Source: Pseudomonas chlororaphis
GTDB taxonomy: Bacteria; Pseudomonadota; Gammaproteobacteria; Pseudomonadales; Pseudomonadaceae
Assembly: GCF_003731765.1 (NCBI RefSeq)
Contig: NZ_MOAL01000004.1
Coordinates: forward strand, 1 to 64,000
Direction: 5' to 3'
DNA: 64,000 bases
Both the position numbers and the translations under genes were made by a program. Shown piece after piece: positions 24,216 through 34,500 of the stretch (the stretch's first letter is position 1; every line of letters begins with the position of its first letter). Under the pieces are notes generated by a model. It did no database searches. It was not told where the DNA came from and saw only the letters and a program-made list of their open reading frames with translations.

Positions 24216-25109
24216 ATGGCCAACGCTTTACCTGATCTGAAACTATTGCGCATCTTTGTCAGCGTGGTGCGGCATCAGGGGTTCGCCAATGCCCAGCACG
24301 AGCTCAACCTCTCGACCTCGGCCATCAGTACCTACATGAGCCAGTTGGAAGCGGCCCTGGGCCTGGTGCTCTGTCACCGTGGTCGCGGCGGTTTCAGCCT
24401 GACCAGCAAGGGCGAGTTGTTCCACCAGGAAACCCTGCGCCTGTTGGGCGAGCTGGAAGGTTTCGAGCAATACGCCGCAGCCCTCAAGGGCGAACTGCGC
24501 GGCACCCTGAACCTGGGGGTGATCGACTCCACTGTCAGTGACAAGGCCTTGCCCTTCGCCGAAGCCATCGGCGCCTATAGCCAGGAACACCCGGCGGTGC
24601 ATTTGCACTTGTCGGTGCTCAGCCCCCACGAATTGCAACTGGGGGTCCAGGACAACCGCCTGGACCTGGCCATCGGTGCGTTTTCCACACGCATGAGCGG
24701 CCTGATCTACATGCCGCTGTACCGCGAACAGCACTGGTTGTACTGCAGCAACCGTCACCCGTTGTTCAGCGAGCGGCGCATCCCCGAGCAGTTGATCACC
24801 CAGCAGCGCATGGTTGGGCGGGGCTACTGGAGCCAGGCGGAGTTGGCGCGCCACGGTTTCAAACACAGTGCGGCGACCGTGGAAAGCATGGAGGCACAGT
24901 TGATCCTGGTGCTGTCCGGCGCCTACATCGGCTATTTGCCGGAACATTACGCCCAGGCCTGGGCCGACAAGGGCGACCTGCGGGTGCTGTTGCCGGCGAC
25001 CTTCGGCTATCAGGCACCGTTTTCCATGATCATGCGTCGGGGGCGCAGCCGCGAGCCGCTGATCCAGACCTTCCGCGACCTGCTCAAGGCGCAGCTCAAC
25101 CAGGCTTGA
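24216..25109 (+). CDS. gbuR: LysR-type regulator of guanidinobutyrate catabolism
   Basis: ATG 24216 gives 297 residues; the open frame extends far upstream without support. Residues 5-65 are a LysR winged helix (LLRIFVSVVRHQGFANAQHE, STSAISTYMSQLEAALGLVL, FSLTSKGELF). The rest is a periplasmic-binding-protein-like effector domain (LNLGVIDSTVSDKALPF, RLDLAIGAFS). It is divergent from gbuA, the usual arrangement for a LysR activator that senses the pathway substrate. The palindrome at 24073-24096 is its likely site. Confidence 0.88.
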   Translation: MANALPDLKLLRIFVSVVRHQGFANAQHELNLSTSAISTYMSQLEAALGLVLCHRGRGGFSLTSKGELFHQETLRLLGELEGFEQYAAALKGELRGTLNLGVIDSTVSDKALPFAEAIGAYSQEHPAVHLHLSVLSPHELQLGVQDNRLDLAIGAFSTRMSGLIYMPLYREQHWLYCSNRHPLFSERRIPEQLITQQRMVGRGYWSQAELARHGFKHSAATVESMEAQLILVLSGAYIGYLPEHYAQAWADKGDLRVLLPATFGYQAPFSMIMRRGRSREPLIQTFRDLLKAQLNQA

Positions 25110-25118
25110 GGAGGCCCC

Positions 25119-25724
25119 ATGTCCAGACCCCAATGCCCCCGTTGCCAGAGACCGCACAGCCATTGCCTGTGCCCGCTGATCCCGCAGTTGGACAGCCGCA
25201 CCCGAGTTCTGCTGTTGCAGCATCCGAGTGAAGTGAACCATGCGTTGAACACCGCGCGGCTGGCGGCGCTGGGCTTGAACAATGCCGAGTTGATCGTCGG
25301 CGAGGTGTTCGAGGATTTGCCCGGGTTGCTCCATCGACCGGGTTATCAGGCCCGGTTGTTGTTCCCGGCGGATGACGCCCAGCCGTTGCAGGCTTACGGG
25401 GCGGCGGATGAGCCGCTGCTGCTGGTGGTGCCCGATGGCACCTGGCGCAAGGCGCGCAAGTTGCTGCACCTCAATCCGTTGCTGGCGGCCTTGCCTCGGG
25501 TGACCCTGGCTGAAGGTGCGGTGTCCCGTTATCGCTTGCGCAAGGCGCCGGGGCCGGGTGCCTTGTCCACCGTGGAAGCGATTGTCCAGGCCTTGCAAGT
25601 GCTGGAAGCACCGGTCTCTTTCGAGCCGTTGCTGCGCCCCTTCGAAGCCCTGATCGAAGGCCAGATCGCCGCCATGGGCGAAGACACCTACCAGCGTAAC
25701 CACGGCCCCCATCGCCCCTTGTAG
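25119..25724 (+). CDS. DTW-domain tRNA aminocarboxypropyltransferase
   Basis: The 201-residue protein begins with a zinc-type cluster CPRCQRPHSHCLC and has the DTW-like core VPDGTWRKARKLL. DTW proteins (TapT/YfiP) add 3-amino-3-carboxypropyl to tRNA uridine using S-adenosylmethionine. GGAGG lies six bases before the ATG, ten bases after gbuR, so it may be co-transcribed. Its stop codon (TAG 25722-25724) lies in the first bases of the repeat array, within gTAGgagc. Confidence 0.9.
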   Translation: MSRPQCPRCQRPHSHCLCPLIPQLDSRTRVLLLQHPSEVNHALNTARLAALGLNNAELIVGEVFEDLPGLLHRPGYQARLLFPADDAQPLQAYGAADEPLLLVVPDGTWRKARKLLHLNPLLAALPRVTLAEGAVSRYRLRKAPGPGALSTVEAIVQALQVLEAPVSFEPLLRPFEALIEGQIAAMGEDTYQRNHGPHRPL

Positions 25725-26113
25725 GAGCGGGCTCGCCCGCGATGGTGTCCCTGAGTCTTGTGCAAAATTGGGGGGTGCTTCGCCGGCAAGCCGGCTCCTA
25801 CCGCGTGGTCGATATGGACGCGCGGCGAGCACCCGCCTTTGTAGGAGCCGGGCTTGCCCGCGATGGCGTCCCTGAGCCTTGCGCAAAATTGGGGGGGGGC
25901 GCCTCGCCGGCAAGCCGGCTCCTACAGCGTGGTGGGTATGGACGCGCGGCGAGCACCCGCTTTTGTAGGAGCGGGCTCGCCCGCGATGGCGTCCCTGAGC
26001 CTTGCGCAAAATTGGGGGGCGCTTCGCCGGCAAGCCGGCTCCTACCGCGTGTTGGATATGGACGTGTGGCGAGCACCCGCCTTTGTAGGAGCGGGCTTGC
26101 CCGCGATGGCGGT
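25721..26113. repeat. Tandem array of about 3.3 REP-type 120-bp units
   Basis: Units begin with gtaggagc at 25721, 25841, 25965 and 26085 (spacing 120, 124, 120). Each has gtaggagcgggc...gcccgcgatgg at one end, a shared middle with ...gcaaaattggggg, and cgccggcaagccggctcctac at the other. The ends are inverted relatives. The array fills the whole gap between the DTW gene and the HlyD gene and contains the DTW stop codon. It is probably a REPIN-like multimer; it may also act as a transcription block between convergent genes. Confidence 0.9.
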
Positions 26114-27469
26114 TTAGCGTTCGCGCATGGCTTCGGTGCGGGCCTTGAGCACGGGTTTGAGCAGGTAGTCCAGGACGCTTTTCTCGCCGGTGATGATGTC
26201 CACCGTGGCCACCATACCGGGGATGATCAGCAGCGGTTTGAGTTCGCCTCCCAGGTGGTTTTTGTCGGTGCGCACCTGGATCAGATAGAAGCTGTTGCCC
26301 TTGTCATCGGTGATGGTGTCGGCGCCGATCAGCTCCAGTCGGGCGCTCAAACCGCCGTAAATCGTGTAGTCGTAGGCACTGAACTTGACCATGGCCCGCT
26401 GGCCCGGATGGAGGAAGGCCACGTCCTGGGGGCGCACCTTGGCTTCGATCAACAGGTTGTTTTCCATCGGCACGATTTCCACCATGTCGCTGCCCGGCTG
26501 GACCACGCCACCGATGGTGTTGACCTTGAGCTGCTTGATCACCCCATGCACGGGTGACACCACCGTGGTGCGGTTGACCCGGTCGTCGATGGCGATGCCC
26601 GAGGCGGTGATTTTCGACAGGTCGGTGCGCTTCTCGTTGAGTTCCTTGGCGGCCTCGGAGCGAAAGGTCTGCACCGACTCATCGATCTTGCTCTTGATCT
26701 CGTTGATCGCCGATTCTGCCCGGGGAATCGCCAAGGTGGTGGCGTCCAGCGAACCGCGGATCTCCACTGCGCTACGTTTCAAGCGCAGGATTTCCACCGG
26801 CGACACCGCGCCGCTGCCCACCAGGGGCGCCGACATGTTCATCTCCTGGTTGAGCAGGCCCAGGCTGGAACTGTATTGCCCCTGCTTCGAACGGAACTCC
26901 GCCAGTTCCTGGGTCTTTTGCCGCAGTTGTTCGGTCAGGGTGCGTTGTTCGCTGGCCAGTCGGCGCTGGCGCTGGTCATACAGGGCGCGCTCGTCTTCGG
27001 AGACTTGCGGGGCTTTGCTCACCACTTCCGCGGAGGGGCTGAACGGACGGCCTTCGGCTTCGGCGGACAAGCGCTCGACCTGGGCCATCAAGGCAAAGCG
27101 GTCCGCCTCGCTTTCGCCCTTGTTCGAGCGATAGCGTGTGTCGTCCAGGCGCAGCAAGGTTTCGCCCTTGTCCACCAATTGCCCCTCGTGGACGAAAATT
27201 TCAGTGACGATGCCGCCCTCCAGGTTCTGGATCACCTGGATCTTGCTCGACGGAATGGCCTTGCCTTCCCCCGTGGTGACTTCCTGCAGCACCGCGAACC
27301 TGGCCCAGACCAGGGCGCTGACTATCAGCGCTGCGGCGATCCACACCGTGATCCGTACCCCGCGCGGAGAGTCCTGCAACGAGGCGCCGGCGGTTTCCGG
27401 CATGAACTCGCTTTCTGCGCTTTTACGAAAGCTGCCGAAGTAACCCCGCGATGAAGATGACCCAGACAT
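26114..27469 (-). CDS. Type I secretion membrane fusion protein (HlyD / LapC-like)
   Basis: The 451-residue protein has one N-terminal membrane segment (ITVWIAAALIVSALVWARFAV). It continues with an HlyD-type beta-barrel/lipoyl region (VIQNLEGGIVTEIFVHEGQLVDKGE), long coiled coil, and the C-terminal half of the lipoyl fold (VVSPVHGVIKQLKVNTIGGVVQPG). It bridges the ABC exporter to the TolC channel. It is the third gene of a TolC-ABC-HlyD operon with 11- and 18-base gaps, divergent from the giant adhesin. Its exported substrate is surely that adhesin. Confidence 0.94.
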   Translation of the reverse strand: MSGSSSSRGYFGSFRKSAESEFMPETAGASLQDSPRGVRITVWIAAALIVSALVWARFAVLQEVTTGEGKAIPSSKIQVIQNLEGGIVTEIFVHEGQLVDKGETLLRLDDTRYRSNKGESEADRFALMAQVERLSAEAEGRPFSPSAEVVSKAPQVSEDERALYDQRQRRLASEQRTLTEQLRQKTQELAEFRSKQGQYSSSLGLLNQEMNMSAPLVGSGAVSPVEILRLKRSAVEIRGSLDATTLAIPRAESAINEIKSKIDESVQTFRSEAAKELNEKRTDLSKITASGIAIDDRVNRTTVVSPVHGVIKQLKVNTIGGVVQPGSDMVEIVPMENNLLIEAKVRPQDVAFLHPGQRAMVKFSAYDYTIYGGLSARLELIGADTITDDKGNSFYLIQVRTDKNHLGGELKPLLIIPGMVATVDIITGEKSVLDYLLKPVLKARTEAMRER

Positions 27470-27480
27470 GCTGGTGACTC

Positions 27481-29640
27481 CTAGACGGCCGCAGAGCCGA
27501 CACGGCCCTTGCGCAGTGCATCGATGACCGCTTCTTTCGGACCGTCGGCAACGATCCGCCCCTCGTCCAGCACCACCAGTCGGTCCACCAGGCTGAGCAT
27601 CGAGGTGCGGTGGGTCACCAGCAGCAAGGTCTTGCCCTGGACCTTGGCCATCAGGCGTTGGCGCAGGGCGTCTTCGCTGCTGTTGTCCATGGCGCTGGTG
27701 GGTTCATCCAGCAGCAGGATGGGCGGGTCCAGGAGCAGCGCCCGGGCCAGCAACACCGCCTGGCGCTGGCCGCCGGAGAGCAGTTGTCCACGCTCGCCCA
27801 CGGGCCGGTCGAAGCCTTGGGGATGCTGGCGCGCCAGCTCGGTGACGCCGGTCAACTCGGCGACTTCGAGCATCCGGGCATCGCTGATGTACCGCGCGCC
27901 CAGGGTCAGGTTGTCGCGCAGGCTGCCGGCCAGCAGCGGCAGGTCATGGGCAACGTAGCCGATCTGTTGCCGCAGGTCGGCAACGTCCAGCTGTCGCAGG
28001 TCCAGGCCATCGAGTAGCAGCTGGCCCTCTTCGGGGGCGAGAAACCCCATCACCAGACGAGCCAGGGTGCTTTTGCCCGAGCCGCTGCGGCCAATGATGC
28101 CGATACGCTCGCCGGGCTGCAGGCTGAAGCTGATGGTGTTCAGGGCCGGCGTGCTCTGCCCGTTGTAGCGAAAGGTCACGCGGCTGACTTCCAGGGCGCC
28201 GCGCAGTTGGGTGCGCTCCAGCGGACGTTGCTTGGGGTCGCGCTCCTGGGGCAGGGCCATCAGCGCATCGGTGCTGCGCATGGTCAGTTGGGCTTGTTGA
28301 TAGCGTGTTATCAGCCCGGCGATCTGTCCCAGCGGGGCCAGCACTCGGCTGCCGAGCATGTAGCTGGCCACCAGGGCGCCGACGCTGAGGTTGCCGGCAA
28401 TGATGCTGTAGACCCCGGCGACGATGGTCGCCATGCCCGACAGTTGCTGGATGAACAAGGTGCCGTTGGTGGCCAGGGCCGAGAGGTTGCGCGCATGGCT
28501 GTCGAGGCGGGTGAGGGCGCCGTGGGTGCTTTCCCATTGGTGCTGGCGCTCGCTTTCGGCGCTGCAGGCCTTGAGGGTTTCCAGGCCGCCCAGGGTTTCG
28601 ATCAGCAAGGCCTGGCGCTCGGCGCCCAGGCTCAGGCTTTTTTGCACCGTGTCGCGCAGGCGCGACTGGATCAGCAGGGCGAAAATGATGGTGATTGGAA
28701 AGGCCAGCAGTGGAATCACCACCAGCCAGCCGCCGAGCAGGCCGATCACCACCAGCATTAATAGGGCGAAGGGCAGGTCGATCAGGCTGGTCAGGGTCAC
28801 GGCGGTGAGAAACTCCCGCAGGCCCTGGAAGTCATGGATGCTCTGGGCAAAGCCGCCAATGGTGGCCGGCCGCGCCTTCAGGTTCATGCCGGTGATGCGT
28901 TCGAACAGGGTCGCCGAGAGAATCACGTCGGTCTTCTTCCCGGCCTGGTCGAGCAAATGGGCGCGCAGCACCCGCAGTACCAGTTCAAACCCGGTGCCGA
29001 TCAGCAGGCCCAGGGTCAGTACCCAGAGGGTGGAAATCGCCTGGTTGGGCACCACCCGGTCGTAGGTCTGCATCACGAACAGTGGCACCATCAGCCCCAA
29101 CAGGTTGATCAGGAAACTGGCGAGGATGGCGTCGCTGTAGAGCCAGCGGGAGAGTTTCAGGGTGTCGCGAAACCAGGCTTCGACCCGCGGCACCAGGGGC
29201 GTGCGCAAGTCTTCGAGTTCGTGGCGGGGCCGGGCAAAGAGTGCCTGGCCGCTGTATTCCTCGGTCAGTTCTTCACGGCTGACCCATTGTTCGCCGCCTT
29301 CGGCTTCGCACGGCAGGATCAGCGCCTTGCCGTCGTCGCCCCAGCGGCGCAGCACCGCGCACCGGCCATTCTTGAGGATCAGCAACACCGGCAGGTTGAG
29401 GGCGGAAATCGCCCCCAACTCACGGCGCAACAGCCGCGCCTGGAGGCTCGCCCGGGCTGCGGCACGGGGCAGCAGGTCCAGGCTCAGGCGTTGTTTATCC
29501 AGGGGCAGGCCGGCACTCAGGCTGCCCCGGCTGACGGTGCAGCCATGCAATTTGCACAGGATCAATAATCCATCCAACAGCGGGTCATCGAAGCTTGAGC
29601 GTGGATCGGCGCTCAAGCTCCCGGGTTCGATGCTGGTCAC
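27481..29640 (-). CDS. Type I secretion ABC transporter (LapB-like)
   Basis: The 719-residue protein has an N-terminal C39-like region (about 20-130) that lacks a clear catalytic Cys arrangement. Six membrane segments follow, then an ATPase domain with Walker A GRSGSGKST, signature LSGGQRQ and Walker B PILLLDEPTSAMD. These are marks of bacteriocin/RTX-adhesin exporters in which the C39-like domain holds the substrate but does not cleave it. It lies between the TolC and HlyD genes of the same operon. Confidence 0.94.
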   Translation of the reverse strand: MTSIEPGSLSADPRSSFDDPLLDGLLILCKLHGCTVSRGSLSAGLPLDKQRLSLDLLPRAAARASLQARLLRRELGAISALNLPVLLILKNGRCAVLRRWGDDGKALILPCEAEGGEQWVSREELTEEYSGQALFARPRHELEDLRTPLVPRVEAWFRDTLKLSRWLYSDAILASFLINLLGLMVPLFVMQTYDRVVPNQAISTLWVLTLGLLIGTGFELVLRVLRAHLLDQAGKKTDVILSATLFERITGMNLKARPATIGGFAQSIHDFQGLREFLTAVTLTSLIDLPFALLMLVVIGLLGGWLVVIPLLAFPITIIFALLIQSRLRDTVQKSLSLGAERQALLIETLGGLETLKACSAESERQHQWESTHGALTRLDSHARNLSALATNGTLFIQQLSGMATIVAGVYSIIAGNLSVGALVASYMLGSRVLAPLGQIAGLITRYQQAQLTMRSTDALMALPQERDPKQRPLERTQLRGALEVSRVTFRYNGQSTPALNTISFSLQPGERIGIIGRSGSGKSTLARLVMGFLAPEEGQLLLDGLDLRQLDVADLRQQIGYVAHDLPLLAGSLRDNLTLGARYISDARMLEVAELTGVTELARQHPQGFDRPVGERGQLLSGGQRQAVLLARALLLDPPILLLDEPTSAMDNSSEDALRQRLMAKVQGKTLLLVTHRTSMLSLVDRLVVLDEGRIVADGPKEAVIDALRKGRVGSAAV

Positions 29641-29658
29641 GTTGCGTCCTCCCGGGGA

Positions 29659-31017
29659 CTACTTCATTTCCGGTAGGCGCGCGTCGCTTCTCACTTCGCT
29701 CTGGGCGATGGCCTCGGCCGGCACCACGACTTTTTCCTTGTTCAGCAACTCGCCCATGTTGGCCAGCACGCGGTACATGGAGAACTCCTCGGTGTAGCGC
29801 ACTTCGGTGTAGCGGCGGTTGGCGTTGTACAGCTCGTTTTCACTGTCCAGCACGTCCAGCAGGGTGCGTTGGCCGAGGCCGAACTGGTCCTGGTAGGCGC
29901 CGCGCACCCGGGTGGTGGTTTCGGCATATTCCCGGGCGGTAGGGGTTTGCTTCTTGGCGTTGAGCATGGCGTTCCAGGCCAGGGTGATGTTCTCGTTGAG
30001 CATGCGCAGGGCGTTGTTGCGGATGTCCATGGCCTGGTTGATCTTGTGCGCGTCGGACTGCAGGCGAGCCTTGTCGCTGCCGCCCCGGAACAGGTTGTAG
30101 TTCATCACCACGCCGACTCGCCATTCATTGTCATGGCCGATGTCGCCTTGCACATTGTTGTTGGCGCCCACCGCGGCTTCGGCATCGAAGCGTGGGTAGA
30201 ACGGTGACTTGGCCACCTCGTACTGGCTTTCCGCAGCCTGGATATCGGCTTGTGCGGACTTCAGGTAGGGGTTGTTCTCCAACATGCTTTGCTTGGCGTC
30301 GTTCAGGGTGGCGGGTACTTCGCCACGGATCGACGGCAGGCTTTCCAACTCATCGGGCAGGCGCCCTACGGCGCTATAGAAGTTGGCCTCGGCATCGGCC
30401 AGGTCGACCTCGGCCGTGTCGTAGTTGTTTTCCGCCAGGGCGCGCCGGGCCTTGGACTGGTCGAGGTCGGCGTTGCTGCCCACGCCCCGTTCACTGCGCA
30501 GGCCGATCTGATCGTTGACCCGCAGGTGGGCCTGCAGGTTGTTCTTGGCCAGGGTCACCAGTTCACGGCGCTTGAGCACCTCCAGGTACACCTCGATGGT
30601 GCGCAGGGCCAGGCTCTCGGCGGTCCCGCGGGCGAAGTAGGCCCGCGAGTTGACCACTGACTGAGTACGCCCCACTTCATTGGCCGTGTTGAAACCGTCG
30701 AAGAGCATCTGCCGCAGGCGCAATTCCGACTGGGTGTAATTCAAGGTCTCGGTGTGGTGGTTGCCCAGGGCCCGAGTGGTGGTGTTGTCGCTGTAGCCGC
30801 GACCGTAGCCGGCATTCAGGTCCAGGGTCGGGTAGAAGCCGCCTTTGGCGACCTTCACATCCTCATCGGCAGACAGGCGGCTGTTCTGGCTCGCCCGCAG
30901 TTCCGGGTGATTGTCCAGGGTGCTCTGGATGGCTTCGGTCAAGGACATGGCCTGGGCTGCGGGGGCGCACAGTATGGCCAGTAAAATCGCGCTGCTGAGG
31001 GGGGTGAAAACGCGCAT
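29659..31017 (-). CDS. Type I secretion outer-membrane channel (TolC / LapE-like)
   Basis: The 452-residue protein has a Sec signal peptide ending APAAQA and two TolC-family repeats (QSTLDNHPELRASQNSRLSA at the start; QRTLLDVLDSENELYNANRR late). It forms the trimeric outer-membrane duct of the secretion machine. GGGAGA lies just before the ATG. It is the first gene of the exporter operon and diverges from the adhesin across a 576-base regulatory gap. Confidence 0.94.
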   Translation of the reverse strand: MRVFTPLSSAILLAILCAPAAQAMSLTEAIQSTLDNHPELRASQNSRLSADEDVKVAKGGFYPTLDLNAGYGRGYSDNTTTRALGNHHTETLNYTQSELRLRQMLFDGFNTANEVGRTQSVVNSRAYFARGTAESLALRTIEVYLEVLKRRELVTLAKNNLQAHLRVNDQIGLRSERGVGSNADLDQSKARRALAENNYDTAEVDLADAEANFYSAVGRLPDELESLPSIRGEVPATLNDAKQSMLENNPYLKSAQADIQAAESQYEVAKSPFYPRFDAEAAVGANNNVQGDIGHDNEWRVGVVMNYNLFRGGSDKARLQSDAHKINQAMDIRNNALRMLNENITLAWNAMLNAKKQTPTAREYAETTTRVRGAYQDQFGLGQRTLLDVLDSENELYNANRRYTEVRYTEEFSMYRVLANMGELLNKEKVVVPAEAIAQSEVRSDARLPEMK

Positions 31018-31599
31018 TGGGGTATCTCCCTGGTCCTGATGGTGAGGCAGTCGCCAAAAAAATGACGAAATTTTTAAGGTGAAACCGTTTCATACTTGTA
31101 ACAACAGAGCTAAGAACATCCTGAAGAAAAGCTAAGAAAAAATTCGCATAGGTTTTATGCCGAAAAAAACTTATGCACTCGATCAAAAGCAGGACATTGT
31201 TCAAATCGAAAGCCCGCGTTTTATCGGCTCTTAACGGCGTTTTCAGCGGGCTTAAAGGTTCAATTTTTTTTGCAGCTCAGGGCGGGGAAGTGGTGGCGGG
31301 GAGGGAGACGTGGAGGGTTGATTGGGGTGGCATTTTTTTGTCACTTGCAGGTTCCAACCTTCAGCGCAGCTCTTGTTGGCGAGCTGTCCGGGGCCTGGAC
31401 AGGGTGTTTTTCACCCCCAGGCGTCACGGCATAAACGGCCGATCAACGAGCAGCAGGGCGGGGTCGATAGCGACCCTGCGGCGGGGTGGCTCCCAGGGGC
31501 CGCCGCAGTCAGGATAAGGATCGTTCAACCACTGGTTAACACCATCAGCGCTGCTGCAAACAACCAGATGCCGATCGTTTTCGGCGTGGGAGGATGCAC
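31018..31599. other. Divergent promoter region between exporter and adhesin genes
   Basis: No gene seen. The segment 31040-31290 is AT-rich with T and A runs and should hold both promoters. A hairpin gcaggg..ggtcg/cgacc..ccctgc lies at about 31453-31482 in the adhesin leader. I could not place sigma boxes or FleQ-type sites with confidence. Confidence 0.4.
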
Positions 31600-34500
31600 A
31601 TGGCTACGTTAATCGGCGTGGTGACCCAGGTAGTGGGTCAGGTTTTTGCGGTGGCGGCAGATGGCGCGCGCCGGGCCCTGGTTGAAGGGGATCGGTTGTT
31701 TGCCGGGGACCAGTTGGTCACCGGGGCCGAAGGCGCGGTGGCCGTGCACCTGCAAAACGGCCATGAACTGACCCTTGGGCGCGACAGCTCCCTGCAGATG
31801 ACCCCGCAGTTGCTGGCCAATCAGGCCCCCCATGTGGACACCACGGACGCCCTGGCTCCCAGCGATGCGCAGTTGACCGATGTGCAGCAACTGCAAAAAG
31901 CCATTGCGGCCGGTGACGACCCCACGCAAAACGCCGAAGCCACGGCAGCCGGCCCTGGTGGTACCGGTGCGACAGGTGGCGCCCTGGGGGGCGGGCACAG
32001 CTTTGTGCTGCTGGAAGAGGTCGCGGGCCGGGTCGACCCGATCATCGGTTTCCCCACTGCCGGCTTCAATGGCATTCCCGAATTTGTGCCCGAACGCCTG
32101 AATGCCGCACCGCCCACTGAGGGCAGCGCACCGCCGGACAACCCGGTGACCCTTGAGGGCCTCTCGGTGGAGGGGGGGGAGTTGACCCTCAACGAGGCCA
32201 ACCTGGCCCAGGGGTCGATCAACAATCCCGCTGCCCTGACCCAGAGCGGCACCTTCAGTGTGTCGGCCCCCGATGGCCTCAGCAGCCTGAACGTGGGTGG
32301 CATCAGCGTGGTTAGCGGCGGGGTGCCTGCGGGCTTCCCCCAATCGATCACCACGGGGTTGGGCAACATCCTGACCATCACTGGCTTTAACCCGGCGACC
32401 GGGGTGGTCAGCTACAGCTACACCCTGGTGGGCAACGAAGTGCATGCCGCAGGGGACGGCACCAACAACCTCAGCGAACATTTCAGCGTGGTGGCGACCG
32501 ACAGCGATGGCGATTCGGCCAGCAACACCCTGGACGTCAATATCACTGACGATGTGCCGCTCGCAGCCAACGACAGCAATGCCCAGGTGGCGTCCGAGAC
32601 GCAACTGACCCTGACCGGCAACGTCCTGACCAACGACACCCAAGGTGCGGACCGGGTGGCCACCGGCCCCGTAACCCCAGGCACTTTCATCGGCACCTAC
32701 GGCACCTTGGTACTCAACGCCAACGGCACTTACACCTACACCCTGAACACCAATGACGCCGACTTCAAAGCCCTGCACGGCAATGGCAGCGGTACTGAAA
32801 CCTTTGCCTATACCCTGACTGACTCCGATGGCGACAGCAGTAGCGCCAACCTGGTGCTGCAAATCCACAACAATGACGACCCGGTGATCGTGCGTGGGCT
32901 GGATGTTGAAGGCGGTGAACTCAACGTTTATGAGAAAAACCTGACTGACGGTAGCGCGCCCAACACGCCGGCCCTTACCCAAAGCGGCACCTTTACGGTC
33001 ACTGCGCTCGACGGTCTGCAAACCCTGACCGTTGGCGGCATCAGCGTGGTCAGCGGCGGGGTGGCCGCGGGCTTCCCGCAATCGGTCACCACGGCACTTG
33101 GCAACACCTTGACCATCACTGGCTACAACGCCACTACCGGTGAAGTGAGTTACAGCTACACGCTGACGGATAACGAAAACCATCCGACCGCTCAGGGCGC
33201 CAACAGCCTGAGTGAGCAGTTCACCGTCGTGGCCACGGACACCGATGGCAGCAGTGCCACAGGTTCCCTGGATGTGAACGTGATCGACGACCTGCCCAAG
33301 GCGGTCAACGACAGCAACGCTGGGACGGCTTCGGAAAGCCTGTTGACCTTGACCGGCAACGTCCTGACCAACGACACCCAGGGTGCGGATCGTGTGCCCA
33401 CCGGCCCTGTAACCCCCGGCACCTTTACCGGCACCTACGGCACCCTGGTCCTGAATGCCGATGGCACCTACACCTACACACTGAACACCAGCGATGCTGA
33501 TTTCAAAGCCTTGCACGGCAACGGCAATGGCACCGAAACCTTCGCCTACACCCTGACTGACTCGGACGGCGACAGCAGCACCGCCAACCTGGTGCTGCAG
33601 GTGCATAACAACGACGATCCGGTGACCTTGAACGGTCTGGATGTCTACGGCGGCGAACTCACTGTCTATGAAAAAAACCTCAGCGACGGCAGCTCGCCCA
33701 ACACGCCGGCCCTTACCCAAAGCGGCACCTTTACCGTCACTGCGCTCGACGGTCTGCAAACCCTGACCGTTGGCGGCATCAGCGTGGTCAGCGGTGGGGT
33801 GGCGGCGGGCTTCCCGCAAAGCGTGACCACGGCGTTGGGCAATACCTTGACCATCACCGGTTACAACGCCACCACCGGCGAGGTCAGCTACAGCTACACC
33901 CTGACGGACAATGAAAACCATCCGACCGCCCAGGGCGCGAACAGCCTGAGTGAGCAATTTGCTGTGGTGGCGACGGACACCGATGGCAGCAGCGCCACCG
34001 GTTCTCTGGACGTGAATGTGATCGACGACCTGCCCAAGGCTGTCAATGACAGCAACGCTGGTACGGCTTCGGAAAGCCAACTGACCCTCACCGGTAACGT
34101 CCTGACCAACGACACCCAAGGGGCGGACCGTGTGCCGAGTGGCCCCGTCACTCCGGGCACCTTCACCGGCACCTACGGCACGCTGGTTTTGAATGCCAAC
34201 GGCACCTACACCTACACCTTGAACACCAATGATGCCGACTTCAAAGCCTTGCACGGTAATGGCAGCGGCACTGAAACCTTCACCTACACCCTGACTGACT
34301 CGGACGGCGACAGCAGCACTGCGAACCTGGTGCTGCAGGTGCATAACAACGACGACCCGGTGATTCTTGACTGCCTCGACATCAAAGGCGGCGAACTGAC
34401 GGTCTACGAGAAAAATCTCACTGACGGTAGTGCGCCTAACACGCCTGCCTTGACCCAGAGCGGCATATTTACCGTCACCGCCCTCGACGGGCTGCAAACC

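Noticed and set aside
24243..26033. A 596-codon minus-strand frame over gbuR, DTW and the repeat array
   Set aside because: It crosses two plus-strand genes and repeats; the N-terminal part only translates the REP units.
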